Assembly (NCBI RefSeq): GCF_006874645.1
Contig: NZ_CP030082.1
Location: 1 to 64,000 of the forward strand
Reading direction: 5' to 3'
Length of the DNA stretch: 64,000 bases
From: Bdellovibrio sp. ZAP7
Lineage (GTDB): Bacteria > Bdellovibrionota > Bdellovibrionia > Bdellovibrionales > Bdellovibrionaceae
In this document: piece by piece, positions 37,554-45,782 of the stretch
Layout of the letters: each line of letters opens with the position of its first letter
Numbering within the stretch: position 1 is the first letter of the stretch
Notes under the pieces: model-generated
What the model was told of the DNA's origin: nothing
The model's database searches: none
Seen by the model: only the letters and a program-made list of their open reading frames with translations
Translations under genes and position numbers: made by a program

Positions 37554-39965
37554 ATGAACCAATTCCTCAAAAAGTTCCGTCAAGACGTCACTGCAATCTG
37601 TTTTTTGGGCCTAGGTCTTTTTATCACCCTGTCCTTGGTAAGCTACAACCCTCAAGACCCATCCCTTAACTCCATTGGACAAGGACTAAAAGCCCTAAAT
37701 TACTGCGGAATTGTCGGCAGTTTTCTGGCTGACGGGCTTTATCAGCTCTTTGGATTAGCTGCTTGGGTCATCGTTGCGAGCCTGGGGCGTATGGCTTTTG
37801 CGGCCTTCAGAGGCGAATCTCTGAATATTAAAAACATTCGTTTTGTGTGGGCGCTTTTGCTGATCGTCGATGTGGCGGCCTTGCTTTCGATCTATATGCC
37901 GACGACTCGCCTGTTCCAGAATCAAATCGCTTTAGGTGGAATGCTGGGCATGGGAGTGTCTTCAGCATTGATGCGTGCGTTCGCCTATGCCGGCGTGCAG
38001 GTGATTTTGTGGACGTTCATGGCCGTGCTGGTGGTGTTCTATTCCGAAAAAACGTTGCAGGAACTTGCGGAAGTACCACAGGAATTCTTTGCGATGCTTA
38101 AGAAACAGAAAGTTGGCGATCGCATCGCTGCTTTCTTTGGTGGCGCTTTTGTAAACGAGAAGAAAGCCGCTCCTAAAAAAGATAAGAAAAAAGATGAGCC
38201 TAAGAAGGCCTTCCCTCTTGCTGACAAAAAATTTGTAGGTAAAGACGAAGAGGAAGAAGACAAGGATCTGAAACTTCTTCTGGATGCCGCTGAGGAAGAA
38301 GAGGAAGAGGACGAAGAAGAAGACGAAGAGCTTTTTGCGGACGCCGATTCCGATGAAGACGAGGAGGAGGAAGAAGAAACTCCTGCTCTTCGTATGGCGC
38401 AAAAACGTAAAGTGGTGATGAAAGCAAAACCACCTCGTCGTGTCGAAAACTGGGAAATGCCAAAGCTGGCGTTACTTGAAGACCCTCCAGTTTCTCGTAT
38501 CAAAATTGATAAAGCCGAGATTCAAAGAAAAGCCGATGCGTTGGTTGAGAAGCTTAAAAATTTCTCGGTTGAAGGTTCGATTCAAGATGCGAAACCAGGC
38601 CCTCTGGTTACGATGTATGAATTTAAACCGAATGCGGACGTTAAGATCTCTAAAATTTCTGAACTTGAAGATGACTTGTCGCTGGCGCTTTCTTCGGAGT
38701 CTGTGCGCGTGGTGGGTCATATCCCAGGAACGGATGTTGTGGGTATCGAGACAGCAAATTTAAAGCGTGAAACAGTTTACTATAAAGACTTGATCGCAGA
38801 AGACACATTCTGGAGCGAGGACCTTGCGTTGCCGATGGCTGTCGGTCGCACAGTGGATGGTGAACCGAAAGTTGTGGATCTGCGCAAGATGCCTCACTTG
38901 TTGATCGCAGGTACGACGGGTTCTGGTAAGTCCGTATTTGTTGGATCCATCATCACGGGATTGTTATTCCGTCACTCCCCTAAAACTTTGCGTTTGGTTT
39001 TGATCGATCCAAAAATGGTCGATTTGGCTCCGTTTGCTACCGTTCCGCACTTGGCAATTCCTCACGTGACAGAACCCAAGAAAGCGGCGACCGCGCTGAA
39101 GTGGGCTGTGCGTGAAATGGAAAAACGATATAAGTCTCTTTCTAAGTTCGGTGTTGGAAAAATTGAAGCGTTCAATGAAAAAACTGGCGGTCTTGCGAAA
39201 GACGAAATTGAACAACACGAAAAAATCAATCAGGAGCTGGAAGAGGGCAAAGCAAAACTTGATCAGTATTACTATCAACCACTTCCCTACGTTGTAATTG
39301 TGGTGGATGAGCTTGCCGACTTGATGATCACTGAAAAACAAAATATCGAAGAGCCCATTCAGCGTCTGACGCAAAAAGCGCGTGCCTGCGGAATCCATTT
39401 GATCTTAGCTACTCAGTCTCCACGTAAAGACGTTGTGACGGGTTTGATTAAAACAAATATTCCGGGTAGAGTGGCCTTGAAGGTGGCTTCGAAAATGGAC
39501 TCCAGAATTATCATAGATGACTCCGGAGCTGAACGCCTTCTGCCAAATGGTGACATGCTATTCCAAGCACCTGGTATCGGGAAACCAACTCGCCATCACG
39601 GACCGTATTTGAAAGATGCCGAGATTGCTAATGTCGTAAAACATTGGGCATCCCAAGGTGAACCAGAGTATGACCCACTTGCAATGAAGGCACTTGATGG
39701 ATTCGCCGGTGGCGATGGCGCTGAAGCTGGTGGCGATGACGGTGGTGGATTTGGTGATGAAGAATACGATGAACGTTACGATGAAATCCTTTCGTGGGCT
39801 TCTGGTCAGAAAGAAATTTCAGCGTCATTGATCCAACGTAAATTCCGTTTAGGTTATCCACGCGCTGCTCGCATGATTGAAGTTTTCGAAAAAGAAGGCG
39901 TTGTTGGTCCAGCTAATGGCAGCAAGCCGCGTCAAGTCCTCGTTACTTCTTACCGCGAAACTTAA
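37554..39965 (+). CDS. ftsK: DNA translocase FtsK
   Basis: Septum-anchored DNA pump that clears chromosomes from the closing septum. The 803 residues contain four N-terminal membrane helices (about 15-160), a linker that is extremely acidic (long Glu/Asp run near 245-280), and a C-terminal motor: Walker A AGTTGSGKSVF near 451, VIVVDELADLM near 580 and the gamma winged helix (SASLIQRKFRLGYPRAARM near 757). The linker is shorter than in E. coli. The ATG at 37554 has no clear Shine-Dalgarno. Confidence 0.95.
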   Translation: MNQFLKKFRQDVTAICFLGLGLFITLSLVSYNPQDPSLNSIGQGLKALNYCGIVGSFLADGLYQLFGLAAWVIVASLGRMAFAAFRGESLNIKNIRFVWALLLIVDVAALLSIYMPTTRLFQNQIALGGMLGMGVSSALMRAFAYAGVQVILWTFMAVLVVFYSEKTLQELAEVPQEFFAMLKKQKVGDRIAAFFGGAFVNEKKAAPKKDKKKDEPKKAFPLADKKFVGKDEEEEDKDLKLLLDAAEEEEEEDEEEDEELFADADSDEDEEEEEETPALRMAQKRKVVMKAKPPRRVENWEMPKLALLEDPPVSRIKIDKAEIQRKADALVEKLKNFSVEGSIQDAKPGPLVTMYEFKPNADVKISKISELEDDLSLALSSESVRVVGHIPGTDVVGIETANLKRETVYYKDLIAEDTFWSEDLALPMAVGRTVDGEPKVVDLRKMPHLLIAGTTGSGKSVFVGSIITGLLFRHSPKTLRLVLIDPKMVDLAPFATVPHLAIPHVTEPKKAATALKWAVREMEKRYKSLSKFGVGKIEAFNEKTGGLAKDEIEQHEKINQELEEGKAKLDQYYYQPLPYVVIVVDELADLMITEKQNIEEPIQRLTQKARACGIHLILATQSPRKDVVTGLIKTNIPGRVALKVASKMDSRIIIDDSGAERLLPNGDMLFQAPGIGKPTRHHGPYLKDAEIANVVKHWASQGEPEYDPLAMKALDGFAGGDGAEAGGDDGGGFGDEEYDERYDEILSWASGQKEISASLIQRKFRLGYPRAARMIEVFEKEGVVGPANGSKPRQVLVTSYRET

Positions 39966-39979
39966 TAGAAGCTTGCTAG

Positions 39980-40029
39980 TCCTCCTTTGGTCGTGCTGCA
40001 ATAGATAGCAACAAAACCATCAAGGAGGA
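39980..40029 (+). promoter_or_regulatory. Hairpin that can hide the ribosome site of the 40035 gene
   Basis: TCCTCCTT (39980-39987) is perfectly complementary to AAGGAGGA (40022-40029), the Shine-Dalgarno of the next gene. GGT (39989-39991) can also pair with ACC (40016-40018). Opening of the stem would be needed for translation. Confidence 0.6.
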
Positions 40030-40034
40030 TTTTT

Positions 40035-40610
40035 ATGATCAAAGCAATTATTGCTACTCTTGCACTAACTTTTTCAGTTTCTGCATTCGCAACGCCATCT
40101 ATCGCTGACGTAGTAGTTCAGGCTCAATTGCCTGCTATCGCTGAACAAGCTCACACATTGGGTTTGGACTGGAAAGTTGGCGACACTGCTAACTACAACC
40201 TAGATATGGGTGGATTCATCAAAGGTAAAATGGTGATGTCTGTTAAATCTATCGGTGCTGACGGCATCTGGATGCAACAAGATATGGATCTTGGTTTCGC
40301 AGGTAAACAAAACGTAGAAACTCTTATCGATCCAAACACTGGCGCGGTTAAAAAAATGATCGTGAACGGTAAAGAGCAAGAAGTACCTAAACAAGACGTT
40401 GAAGTTGTCGATATCAAAGAAGACAAAATCACAGTTCCAGCTGGTACATTTGAATGCGTTCACGCAATCCTAAAAGACAAAAAAGACAACTCTGAAATCA
40501 ACGCGTGGATTAACCCACAATTGATTCCAATGTCTGGTTTGTTGAAACAAGTTGCTCCAAGCCAATTCGGCCAAGTAACTGTTGAATTGACTTCTTTCTC
40601 TAAAAAGTAG
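40035..40610 (+). CDS. Periplasmic protein of unknown function (DUF3108-like)
   Basis: A 191-residue exported protein with signal peptide MIKAIIATLALTFSVSAFA, cleaved near residue 19. The mature part is beta-rich: WKVGDTANYNLDMGGFIKGK, a GADGIWMQQDMDLG strand, and PAGTFECVHAILKDKK near 136, a motif also found in DUF3108-like periplasmic proteins. Function is unknown. It has a strong Shine-Dalgarno that a leader hairpin can cover. Three bases separate it from the next gene, whose first codons carry a terminator. Confidence 0.75.
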   Translation: MIKAIIATLALTFSVSAFATPSIADVVVQAQLPAIAEQAHTLGLDWKVGDTANYNLDMGGFIKGKMVMSVKSIGADGIWMQQDMDLGFAGKQNVETLIDPNTGAVKKMIVNGKEQEVPKQDVEVVDIKEDKITVPAGTFECVHAILKDKKDNSEINAWINPQLIPMSGLLKQVAPSQFGQVTVELTSFSKK

Positions 40611-40613
40611 TTC

Positions 40614-41468
40614 ATGAAGTCGATCTTCTTGAAAGCCGCTCTAGGAGCGGCTTTTTTATTACCAGCCCCAGCCTTTTCTCAGTCAAAATCTGAGACCTAC
40701 AAAGATATTATCGAGAAAGCCTATAACCTGAGTTTGCAGAAGGATCGTCAACAAGCTTTGAACATCCTAAATGCAGCAATTGCGCGTGATTCCCGTCCCC
40801 TGGCGCAGGCAGAATTAAAAAAAGCGGCCCTGGATGTGGCCCACGTTTTCTTTAGCGACAAAGCTCAACAGCTTTACGAAACTTCTCTTTCGCTAAAAAA
40901 ATCCGATTTGAATCAAGCTATTTCCAAATTGAGCGAAGCCCAACGCATTGAACCTGACAATTTGACCATCATCATCGAAGCAGCCCGCCTGCAGATCGCC
41001 AAAAGTGATTGTTCGAATGCTCAGGAAGGTTTGGTGAAGGCGCTAAAACTTGTGCCTTTTGATGAAGACCTAAAACTCGCTAATGCACAGGCTCAGGCTT
41101 GCAGCGGTTCGTGGGTGGAGTTTGCTAAAAACCCTGAGTCCGTTGATGCGAAAAAGTCCTCATATCAGAAATATTGGATGGCTTTGACGGTTGAGCATCA
41201 GCTGAAACTTAAAAATCTGACAAAAGCTTCTGAGGTTTCCGCAAATTTGATAAAATTGGAGCCTAAATATCCTGAAGCCAGCTATTGGAGCTGGAAGGTT
41301 TCGCAAGCATTGAAAAAGAGCAATGTCGAATTTGGTCAGAAATACGTGATGGCATGCAAAAACATTTCAGCGAGCCAGTACAGACAGTATATGATAGATC
41401 CCATGCTTTGTCGCCGCACCACTGAAGTCGAAGGCGAAATCAAGGGGATGAATGGAACCACTGAATAA
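40614..41468 (+). CDS. Secreted TPR protein
   Basis: A 284-residue exported protein (signal MKSIFLKAALGAAFLLPAPAFS, cleaved near 22), with helical TPR-like repeats in the rest (YNLSLQKDRQQALNILNAAI, LNQAISKLSEAQRIEPDNLT, NAQEGLVKALKLVPFDEDLK). The partner is unknown. It begins 3 bp after the preceding stop. Codons 7-15 form a textbook terminator hairpin. Its end overlaps lptM by 17 bp. Confidence 0.78.
   Translation: MKSIFLKAALGAAFLLPAPAFSQSKSETYKDIIEKAYNLSLQKDRQQALNILNAAIARDSRPLAQAELKKAALDVAHVFFSDKAQQLYETSLSLKKSDLNQAISKLSEAQRIEPDNLTIIIEAARLQIAKSDCSNAQEGLVKALKLVPFDEDLKLANAQAQACSGSWVEFAKNPESVDAKKSSYQKYWMALTVEHQLKLKNLTKASEVSANLIKLEPKYPEASYWSWKVSQALKKSNVEFGQKYVMACKNISASQYRQYMIDPMLCRRTTEVEGEIKGMNGTTE
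40633..40657 (+). terminator. Intrinsic terminator inside the signal-peptide codons of the secreted TPR protein
   Basis: AAGCCGCTC-tag-GAGCGGCTT is a perfect 9-bp stem with T-run TTTTTT (40652-40657). It lies in codons 7-15 of the downstream gene (KAALGAAFL), about 22 bp after the 40035-40610 stop. Confidence 0.9.
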
Positions 41469-41667
41469 ATCCATATTATTTTTTCTGGTCAGCGCATTTA
41501 TCGCTGGCTGTGGAGTGAAGGGCGCACCTCTTCCACCACTCACCCCTCCTCCGTTGGGACGTGGGGAGCCGACCTATTCGGATACCACACGTAAGGCAAA
41601 ACAAAAAGCTCGTCCCATAAATCAGGATAACGAAGAAGCTCCGGGCAACTCAGGGGGCGAGCAGTGA
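41452..41667 (+). CDS. lptM: Small lipoprotein LptM-like (YifL family)
   Basis: A 71-residue lipoprotein: lipobox with Cys 20 (FIAGC), then CGVKGAPLPPLTPPP, the motif of the LptM/YifL family (CGxKGPLxxP), followed by a hydrophilic tail. LptM stabilises the LptDE outer-membrane LPS translocon in E. coli. The gene lies directly before dapF, the same neighbour as yifL in E. coli, which supports the call. It overlaps the upstream TPR gene and dapF. Confidence 0.78.
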   Translation: MEPLNKSILFFLVSAFIAGCGVKGAPLPPLTPPPLGRGEPTYSDTTRKAKQKARPINQDNEEAPGNSGGEQ

Positions 41668-42521
41668 ACCATATGCTTCCAGTGAAAATCACGAAAATGT
41701 CGGGCGCAGGAAATACTTTTGCGTTTGTCGATGGTCGTGGCGCTTCAAGTTGGAAGGATGTGGAAAAGCATCTGGGAAAATCGCGACCTGAGATTGCAAA
41801 ACTTGTTTGTGACCGCGTTCTTGGTATCGCAACAGATGGATTCATTGTGATCGAAGACGCATCCGAAGGCTTTGATTTTAATTGGGATTTTTATAACTCA
41901 GATGGTTCCACTGCCGAAATGTGCGGTAATGCCGCTCGCTGTGCTGCTCGTTATTGTTATGAATATATAGGCAATAAGGAACACGCGAACATTCGTTTTA
42001 AAACTGGCGCAGGCTTAGTCACGGCGCAGATTTTGGGAAATGGTAAGATCCGCGTTAAGATGCCAGACGCTCGCGTCGTAAAAAACCCGATCGAGTTAGA
42101 AACTCGTTCAAGTGTTAAGGAAAAATTTGTCCTAGTTAATACTGGCGTTCCACATTTGGTTCAAAAAATTCATGCCTTTGTAGATTCCGTGAATCTGAAG
42201 GATCTGGCGCGAGAAATGAGAACCCATGAATCACTTAAGCCAGCTGGAGCGAATGTAACTTTCTATGCTGAAGTTGAAGCAGGTAAAGTAAGAGCGGTAA
42301 CCTTTGAGCGTGGAGTTGAAGACTATACTTTGGCTTGCGGGACAGGGGCCGTGGCCGCCGCATTGGTAAGCTCGCTGGAAAATCATTTAAAAGTAATCGA
42401 AGTACAAATGCCTGGGGGAGTGATGGAAGTCCACTTCTTTGACGGCGACCCAAAACCACTTTTGGTGGGTGATGCTGTTTTTGTCGGAGACTTCCAATAC
42501 AACCTTGAGGTGGTACGATGA
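41664..42521 (+). CDS. dapF: Diaminopimelate epimerase
   Basis: Converts LL- to meso-diaminopimelate for peptidoglycan and lysine. The 285 residues have the two catalytic cysteines in MCGNAARCAARY near 88 and LACGTGAVAAAL near 225, and the GAGNTF motif near 14. GTG start with GGGGG at 41652-41656; it overlaps the lptM stop (GTGA). An ATG at 41673 would be three residues shorter. dapA overlaps its end by 4 bp. Confidence 0.95.
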   Translation: MNHMLPVKITKMSGAGNTFAFVDGRGASSWKDVEKHLGKSRPEIAKLVCDRVLGIATDGFIVIEDASEGFDFNWDFYNSDGSTAEMCGNAARCAARYCYEYIGNKEHANIRFKTGAGLVTAQILGNGKIRVKMPDARVVKNPIELETRSSVKEKFVLVNTGVPHLVQKIHAFVDSVNLKDLAREMRTHESLKPAGANVTFYAEVEAGKVRAVTFERGVEDYTLACGTGAVAAALVSSLENHLKVIEVQMPGGVMEVHFFDGDPKPLLVGDAVFVGDFQYNLEVVR

Positions 42522-43402
42522 AAAATTTCAAAGGCACATTCACGGCACTTCTGACGCCATTTAAAAACGGAAAAATTGATTACACATCTTTGGATAAGAT
42601 GGTGAAGCATCAACTAGAAAACGGTGTTGATGGTTTTGTGATCAATGGTACGACTGCTGAAAGCCCCACACTAACAGAGACAGAAAAAACTGAACTGTTT
42701 AAGCATGCGCGCAAATTGGTTGGCCCAACAGTTCCTTTGATTATGGGAACGGGCTCTAATGACACAGCAAAAACCATCGAAGACTCCAAAAAAGCAGAAG
42801 CTTTGGGTGCTGATGCGATTTTGGTGGTTGTGCCTTACTACAATAAACCTCCTCAACGTGGATTGTTTGCTCACTTTAAAGCGGTTGCAGAATCCGTAAA
42901 AATTCCCACGATTTTGTACAACGTTCCAGGTAGAACTATTACTGCCCTTGCGCCCGAAACGGTTGCGGATCTTGCAAAAGTAAGGGGTGTTGTAGGAATC
43001 AAAGAGGCCTCTGGAAAAATGGATGTGGCCGAACAAATCATCAAAGCTTGCGGGAAAGAATTTATCATGCTTTCAGGGGATGATGGAACTTACGTTGATT
43101 TCTTGAACCGTGGTGGCCATGGAGTTATCTCTGTTGCCTCCCACGTTATACCTAAGCAAATGGTGCAATGGAAAAAATGGGTTCAAGAGGGCAAGCTTGC
43201 TGAAGCAAATGCCGACATCCAAAAATACATGAATCTGATTGATCTGTTGTTCGTCGAGGCAAATCCCATTCCAGTAAAAAAAGCTGTGCAGTTAATGGGC
43301 TTGGTTGATTCCGCTGAGATGCGTTTGCCATTGATGGAGCTTACTCCAGAGCACACGGAAAAGCTGAAGATGGAAATGAAAAAAGTGGGAGTGCTTGCGT
43401 GA
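42518..43402 (+). CDS. dapA: 4-hydroxy-tetrahydrodipicolinate synthase
   Basis: Condenses pyruvate and aspartate semialdehyde. The 294 residues carry the family motifs GFVINGTTAESPTL near residue 39, YYNKPPQRGLFAHFKAVAE near 107 and the Schiff-base lysine in VGIKEASGKMD near 162. It overlaps dapF by ATGA and dapB by 4 bp, making dapF-dapA-dapB one coupled module for diaminopimelate synthesis. Confidence 0.95.
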   Translation: MKNFKGTFTALLTPFKNGKIDYTSLDKMVKHQLENGVDGFVINGTTAESPTLTETEKTELFKHARKLVGPTVPLIMGTGSNDTAKTIEDSKKAEALGADAILVVVPYYNKPPQRGLFAHFKAVAESVKIPTILYNVPGRTITALAPETVADLAKVRGVVGIKEASGKMDVAEQIIKACGKEFIMLSGDDGTYVDFLNRGGHGVISVASHVIPKQMVQWKKWVQEGKLAEANADIQKYMNLIDLLFVEANPIPVKKAVQLMGLVDSAEMRLPLMELTPEHTEKLKMEMKKVGVLA

Positions 43403-44082
43403 AAAAATTAAAGATCGGACTGGTCGGCGCTAACGGTCGCATGGGCCGCGAGATTGCAGAAGTTATCAGCGCAAGCTCCAGCTGTGATGTTATCTATACC
43501 TTGGGCCGCGATAAAAAAGTCGATCACAAGATGGCTGAAAAAGTTGACGTATGGATCGACTTTTCTTCGCCGGAAGCCCTGCCAGAGGTTTTGAAAATTG
43601 CTTCTCGCCACGGAACTCCCGTTGTTTGCGGTACTACGGGATTTAGCAAAAAAGAAAAGTCACTTTTAGAAAAAACCAGCAAAGAGGTTCCTGTATTGTG
43701 GGCGTCCAATATGAGCATGGGTGTTGCGGTTTTGAATGAAGCACTGAAAGTGTTTTCATCTATCGCGAACTTTGATTATCAAATCGAAGAGTTTCATCAC
43801 ATCCGAAAGAAAGATAAGCCATCAGGCACAGCCATCACTCTTCAGGAAAATCTAGAAAAGGCTGTGGGCAAAAAGTGTCCTGAGCCCCTTGCTATTCGCG
43901 GTGGCGGTATTTTCGGTATTCACAAAGTTCACGCCATGAGTGACGAAGAAGTTATCACCTTTGAACACTCTGCTTTGAATCGCTCCGTTTTTGCTAAAGG
44001 AGCTGTACGAGCTGCCGAGTGGTTGGCCAAACAGAAAAAGCCAGGTCTTTATCAAATCCGCGACGTATTGTTCGGTAAATAA
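43399..44082 (+). CDS. dapB: 4-hydroxy-tetrahydrodipicolinate reductase
   Basis: NAD(P)H-dependent reductase next in the pathway. The 227 residues have the dinucleotide motif KIGLVGANGRMGREI near 4, GTTGFSKKE near 80, the EFHHIRKKDKPSGTA signature near 133, and the C-terminal GVRAAEWLAKQKKPGLY-like end. It is a short member of the family (E. coli is 273). Start GTG, overlapping dapA. Confidence 0.93.
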   Translation: MKKLKIGLVGANGRMGREIAEVISASSSCDVIYTLGRDKKVDHKMAEKVDVWIDFSSPEALPEVLKIASRHGTPVVCGTTGFSKKEKSLLEKTSKEVPVLWASNMSMGVAVLNEALKVFSSIANFDYQIEEFHHIRKKDKPSGTAITLQENLEKAVGKKCPEPLAIRGGGIFGIHKVHAMSDEEVITFEHSALNRSVFAKGAVRAAEWLAKQKKPGLYQIRDVLFGK

Positions 44083-44084
44083 TA

Positions 44085-44594
44085 ATGTCCAGTGTTTTAC
44101 ATAATTCTCTTATTTCTGTGACTCTGGATCTAATGGGCGGCGAAGAAAAGGCCCGTGAGCTTTTGTATAAGATTTCTGAGTGCGGTGAAATTTTAAATGT
44201 TTCATCGATTTATAAACGCTATACCAGTGACGCCAAAAATGATCTGAGTGCGCGTATCGAGTTTGTCCTGCGTTTTGAAACGATGATGAGCGTTGAACAG
44301 CATTTGCATTTGGTTTTATCTTTGTGCGATGAGGGATCGTCAGGATTGGTGCAAAGAAGCCATGTCGAAATGATTCTGCTCGCCTATGATGACGTGATTT
44401 TGATGTCACCTCGCTTAACCCTTCCCTACCCTCAGCTTCATACAGATGCTCTCATTATTCGCTGTGCGGCAGAGGCATGGGGTCAATATGAGCACCCAAT
44501 CTATCAAAAAACCCTCAGTGAAATTTCAAAAACCGCGAGAACCGCGCGGGATGCAGAGTTCTATAAACAGGGCAAAAGCCTTATTGATTTTTAG
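44085..44594 (+). CDS. HPPK (FolK)-like protein lacking the metal-binding aspartates
   Basis: A 169-residue protein whose middle and end match 6-hydroxymethyl-7,8-dihydropterin pyrophosphokinase: VSSIYKRYTS near 36 for the usual VSSxYxTEP, and YDDVILMSPRLTLPYPQLHT near 105-125 for the FGNxxxxxxRLTxPHxxxxxR end. The strand that normally holds the two Mg-binding Asp (DLDIxLF) reads VEMILLAY, and the N-terminal GSNLGD-like loop is ISVTLDLMGG. Both changes argue that it no longer transfers pyrophosphate. It follows dapB by 2 bp, on the same transcript. Confidence 0.7.
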   Translation: MSSVLHNSLISVTLDLMGGEEKARELLYKISECGEILNVSSIYKRYTSDAKNDLSARIEFVLRFETMMSVEQHLHLVLSLCDEGSSGLVQRSHVEMILLAYDDVILMSPRLTLPYPQLHTDALIIRCAAEAWGQYEHPIYQKTLSEISKTARTARDAEFYKQGKSLIDF

Positions 44595-44649
44595 TCTCCG
44601 CCAACGTACAAATTTAGGGATTCTATTGTGACCTTAAATTGGAGATTTC

Positions 44650-45297
44650 ATGAAGTTTTTCATCGATACAGCTGATATTGAAGAAATTAAACAAGCTAAC
44701 CTTCGTGGTTGGGTTGATGGCGTAACTACAAATCCTTCTTTGATTGCAAAATCAGGTCGCGATTTCCACACAGTGATCAAAGAAATTTGCAAAGAGATCT
44801 CTGGCCCCGTTTCAGCTGAAGTAATCAGTTTGCAACACGAAGAAATGGTTCGCGAAGGTCGCGAGCTTGCAAAACTTGCTGACAACGTTGTTGTTAAAGT
44901 TCCGATGACTGAAGATGGCATGATCGCAGTTAAAAAATTCACTGCGGAAGGTATCAAGACTAACGTCACGTTGGTGTTCTCTCCACTTCAAGCACTTTTA
45001 GCAGCTAAAGCTGGTGCCTCCATGGTTTCTCCATTCGTAGGTCGTTTGGATGACATTGGTTCAGATGGTATGGAGATGGTTAATCAGGTTATCCAAATCT
45101 ATCAAAACTATGATTTTGCTACGGAAGTTTTGGTGGCATCTGTTCGCTCACCAATGCATTTGCAGTTCGCTGCTCAAATGGGCGCAGATATCGCAACTAT
45201 TCCATTCAAAGTTATGCAAGGTATGACTCATCATCCACTTACGGACAAAGGTATTAAATTGTTCATGGATGACTGGAATAAGGTTCAAAAGAAATAA
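44650..45297 (+). CDS. tal: Transaldolase (small TalC/MipB type)
   Basis: Pentose phosphate enzyme of the short, decameric transaldolase group. The 215 residues start [17 protein letters not shown], have the [14 protein letters not shown] motif near 25, the Schiff-base lysine in [11 protein letters not shown] near 83 and [20 protein letters not shown] in parts near 115-135. The same family contains fructose-6-phosphate aldolases, which cannot be excluded. GGAG lies before the ATG; its stop overlaps the next gene by one base. Confidence 0.92.
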   Translation: MKFFIDTADIEEIKQANLRGWVDGVTTNPSLIAKSGRDFHTVIKEICKEISGPVSAEVISLQHEEMVREGRELAKLADNVVVKVPMTEDGMIAVKKFTAEGIKTNVTLVFSPLQALLAAKAGASMVSPFVGRLDDIGSDGMEMVNQVIQIYQNYDFATEVLVASVRSPMHLQFAAQMGADIATIPFKVMQGMTHHPLTDKGIKLFMDDWNKVQKK

Positions 45298-45734
45298 TGA
45301 AATCAAATCTGCTGATCGCCTTCGTATTTTCTATTTTTCTTGCTGGATGCCAAACATCCGGGGTGCTTCTTCGCGAAACACCATTGGGAGTTAGTGAAAC
45401 ACGCAAGGTGATCATGTCAGTCATCGGGGAAGTTCGCGAAGTCAGTGAAAACGGCCGCGAGCTTTTCTCTAAGTACTATGATCGCAAAGGCAACCCCATC
45501 CAAAGTATGGATATGGCCAAAGAACGCTATTACAGCCATCTTATTGTACTTGGTGATCGCCGCCCCTATGATATCTCGGTCGAGGTGATGGTCGAGGCTA
45601 GGGATTCTGATGGTGGTTGGGAACTTGTAGACCGTGATGATCATAAAGCCCAAGTGCTTGCCGACAAGCTTAAAAGAGCACTTAACCAAAGTCGTGACTC
45701 ACGTAACGTCATTGACGACTTCCGTAGCTTCTAA
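45297..45734 (+). CDS. Small lipoprotein of unknown function
   Basis: A 145-residue lipoprotein with lipobox Cys 18 (FLAGC). The rest is a mixed alpha/beta soluble domain (VSETRKVIMSVIGEVREV, RRPYDISVEVMVEARDS, LADKLKRALNQSRDSRNVID). I recognise no named family. It is coupled to transaldolase (TAATG) and precedes a large exported protein by 48 bp. Confidence 0.75.
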   Translation: MKSNLLIAFVFSIFLAGCQTSGVLLRETPLGVSETRKVIMSVIGEVREVSENGRELFSKYYDRKGNPIQSMDMAKERYYSHLIVLGDRRPYDISVEVMVEARDSDGGWELVDRDDHKAQVLADKLKRALNQSRDSRNVIDDFRSF

Positions 45735-45782
45735 ATACCATAAAAGAGTAGGCAATTTGCCTAATTGATCAAGGGGAGTACG

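Noticed and set aside
38230-38390. GAGGAAGAAG repeats that look like a microsatellite, and Ser-rich or Phe-rich antisense frames
   Set aside because: They encode the acidic linker of FtsK in frame; the antisense products are by-products of this composition.
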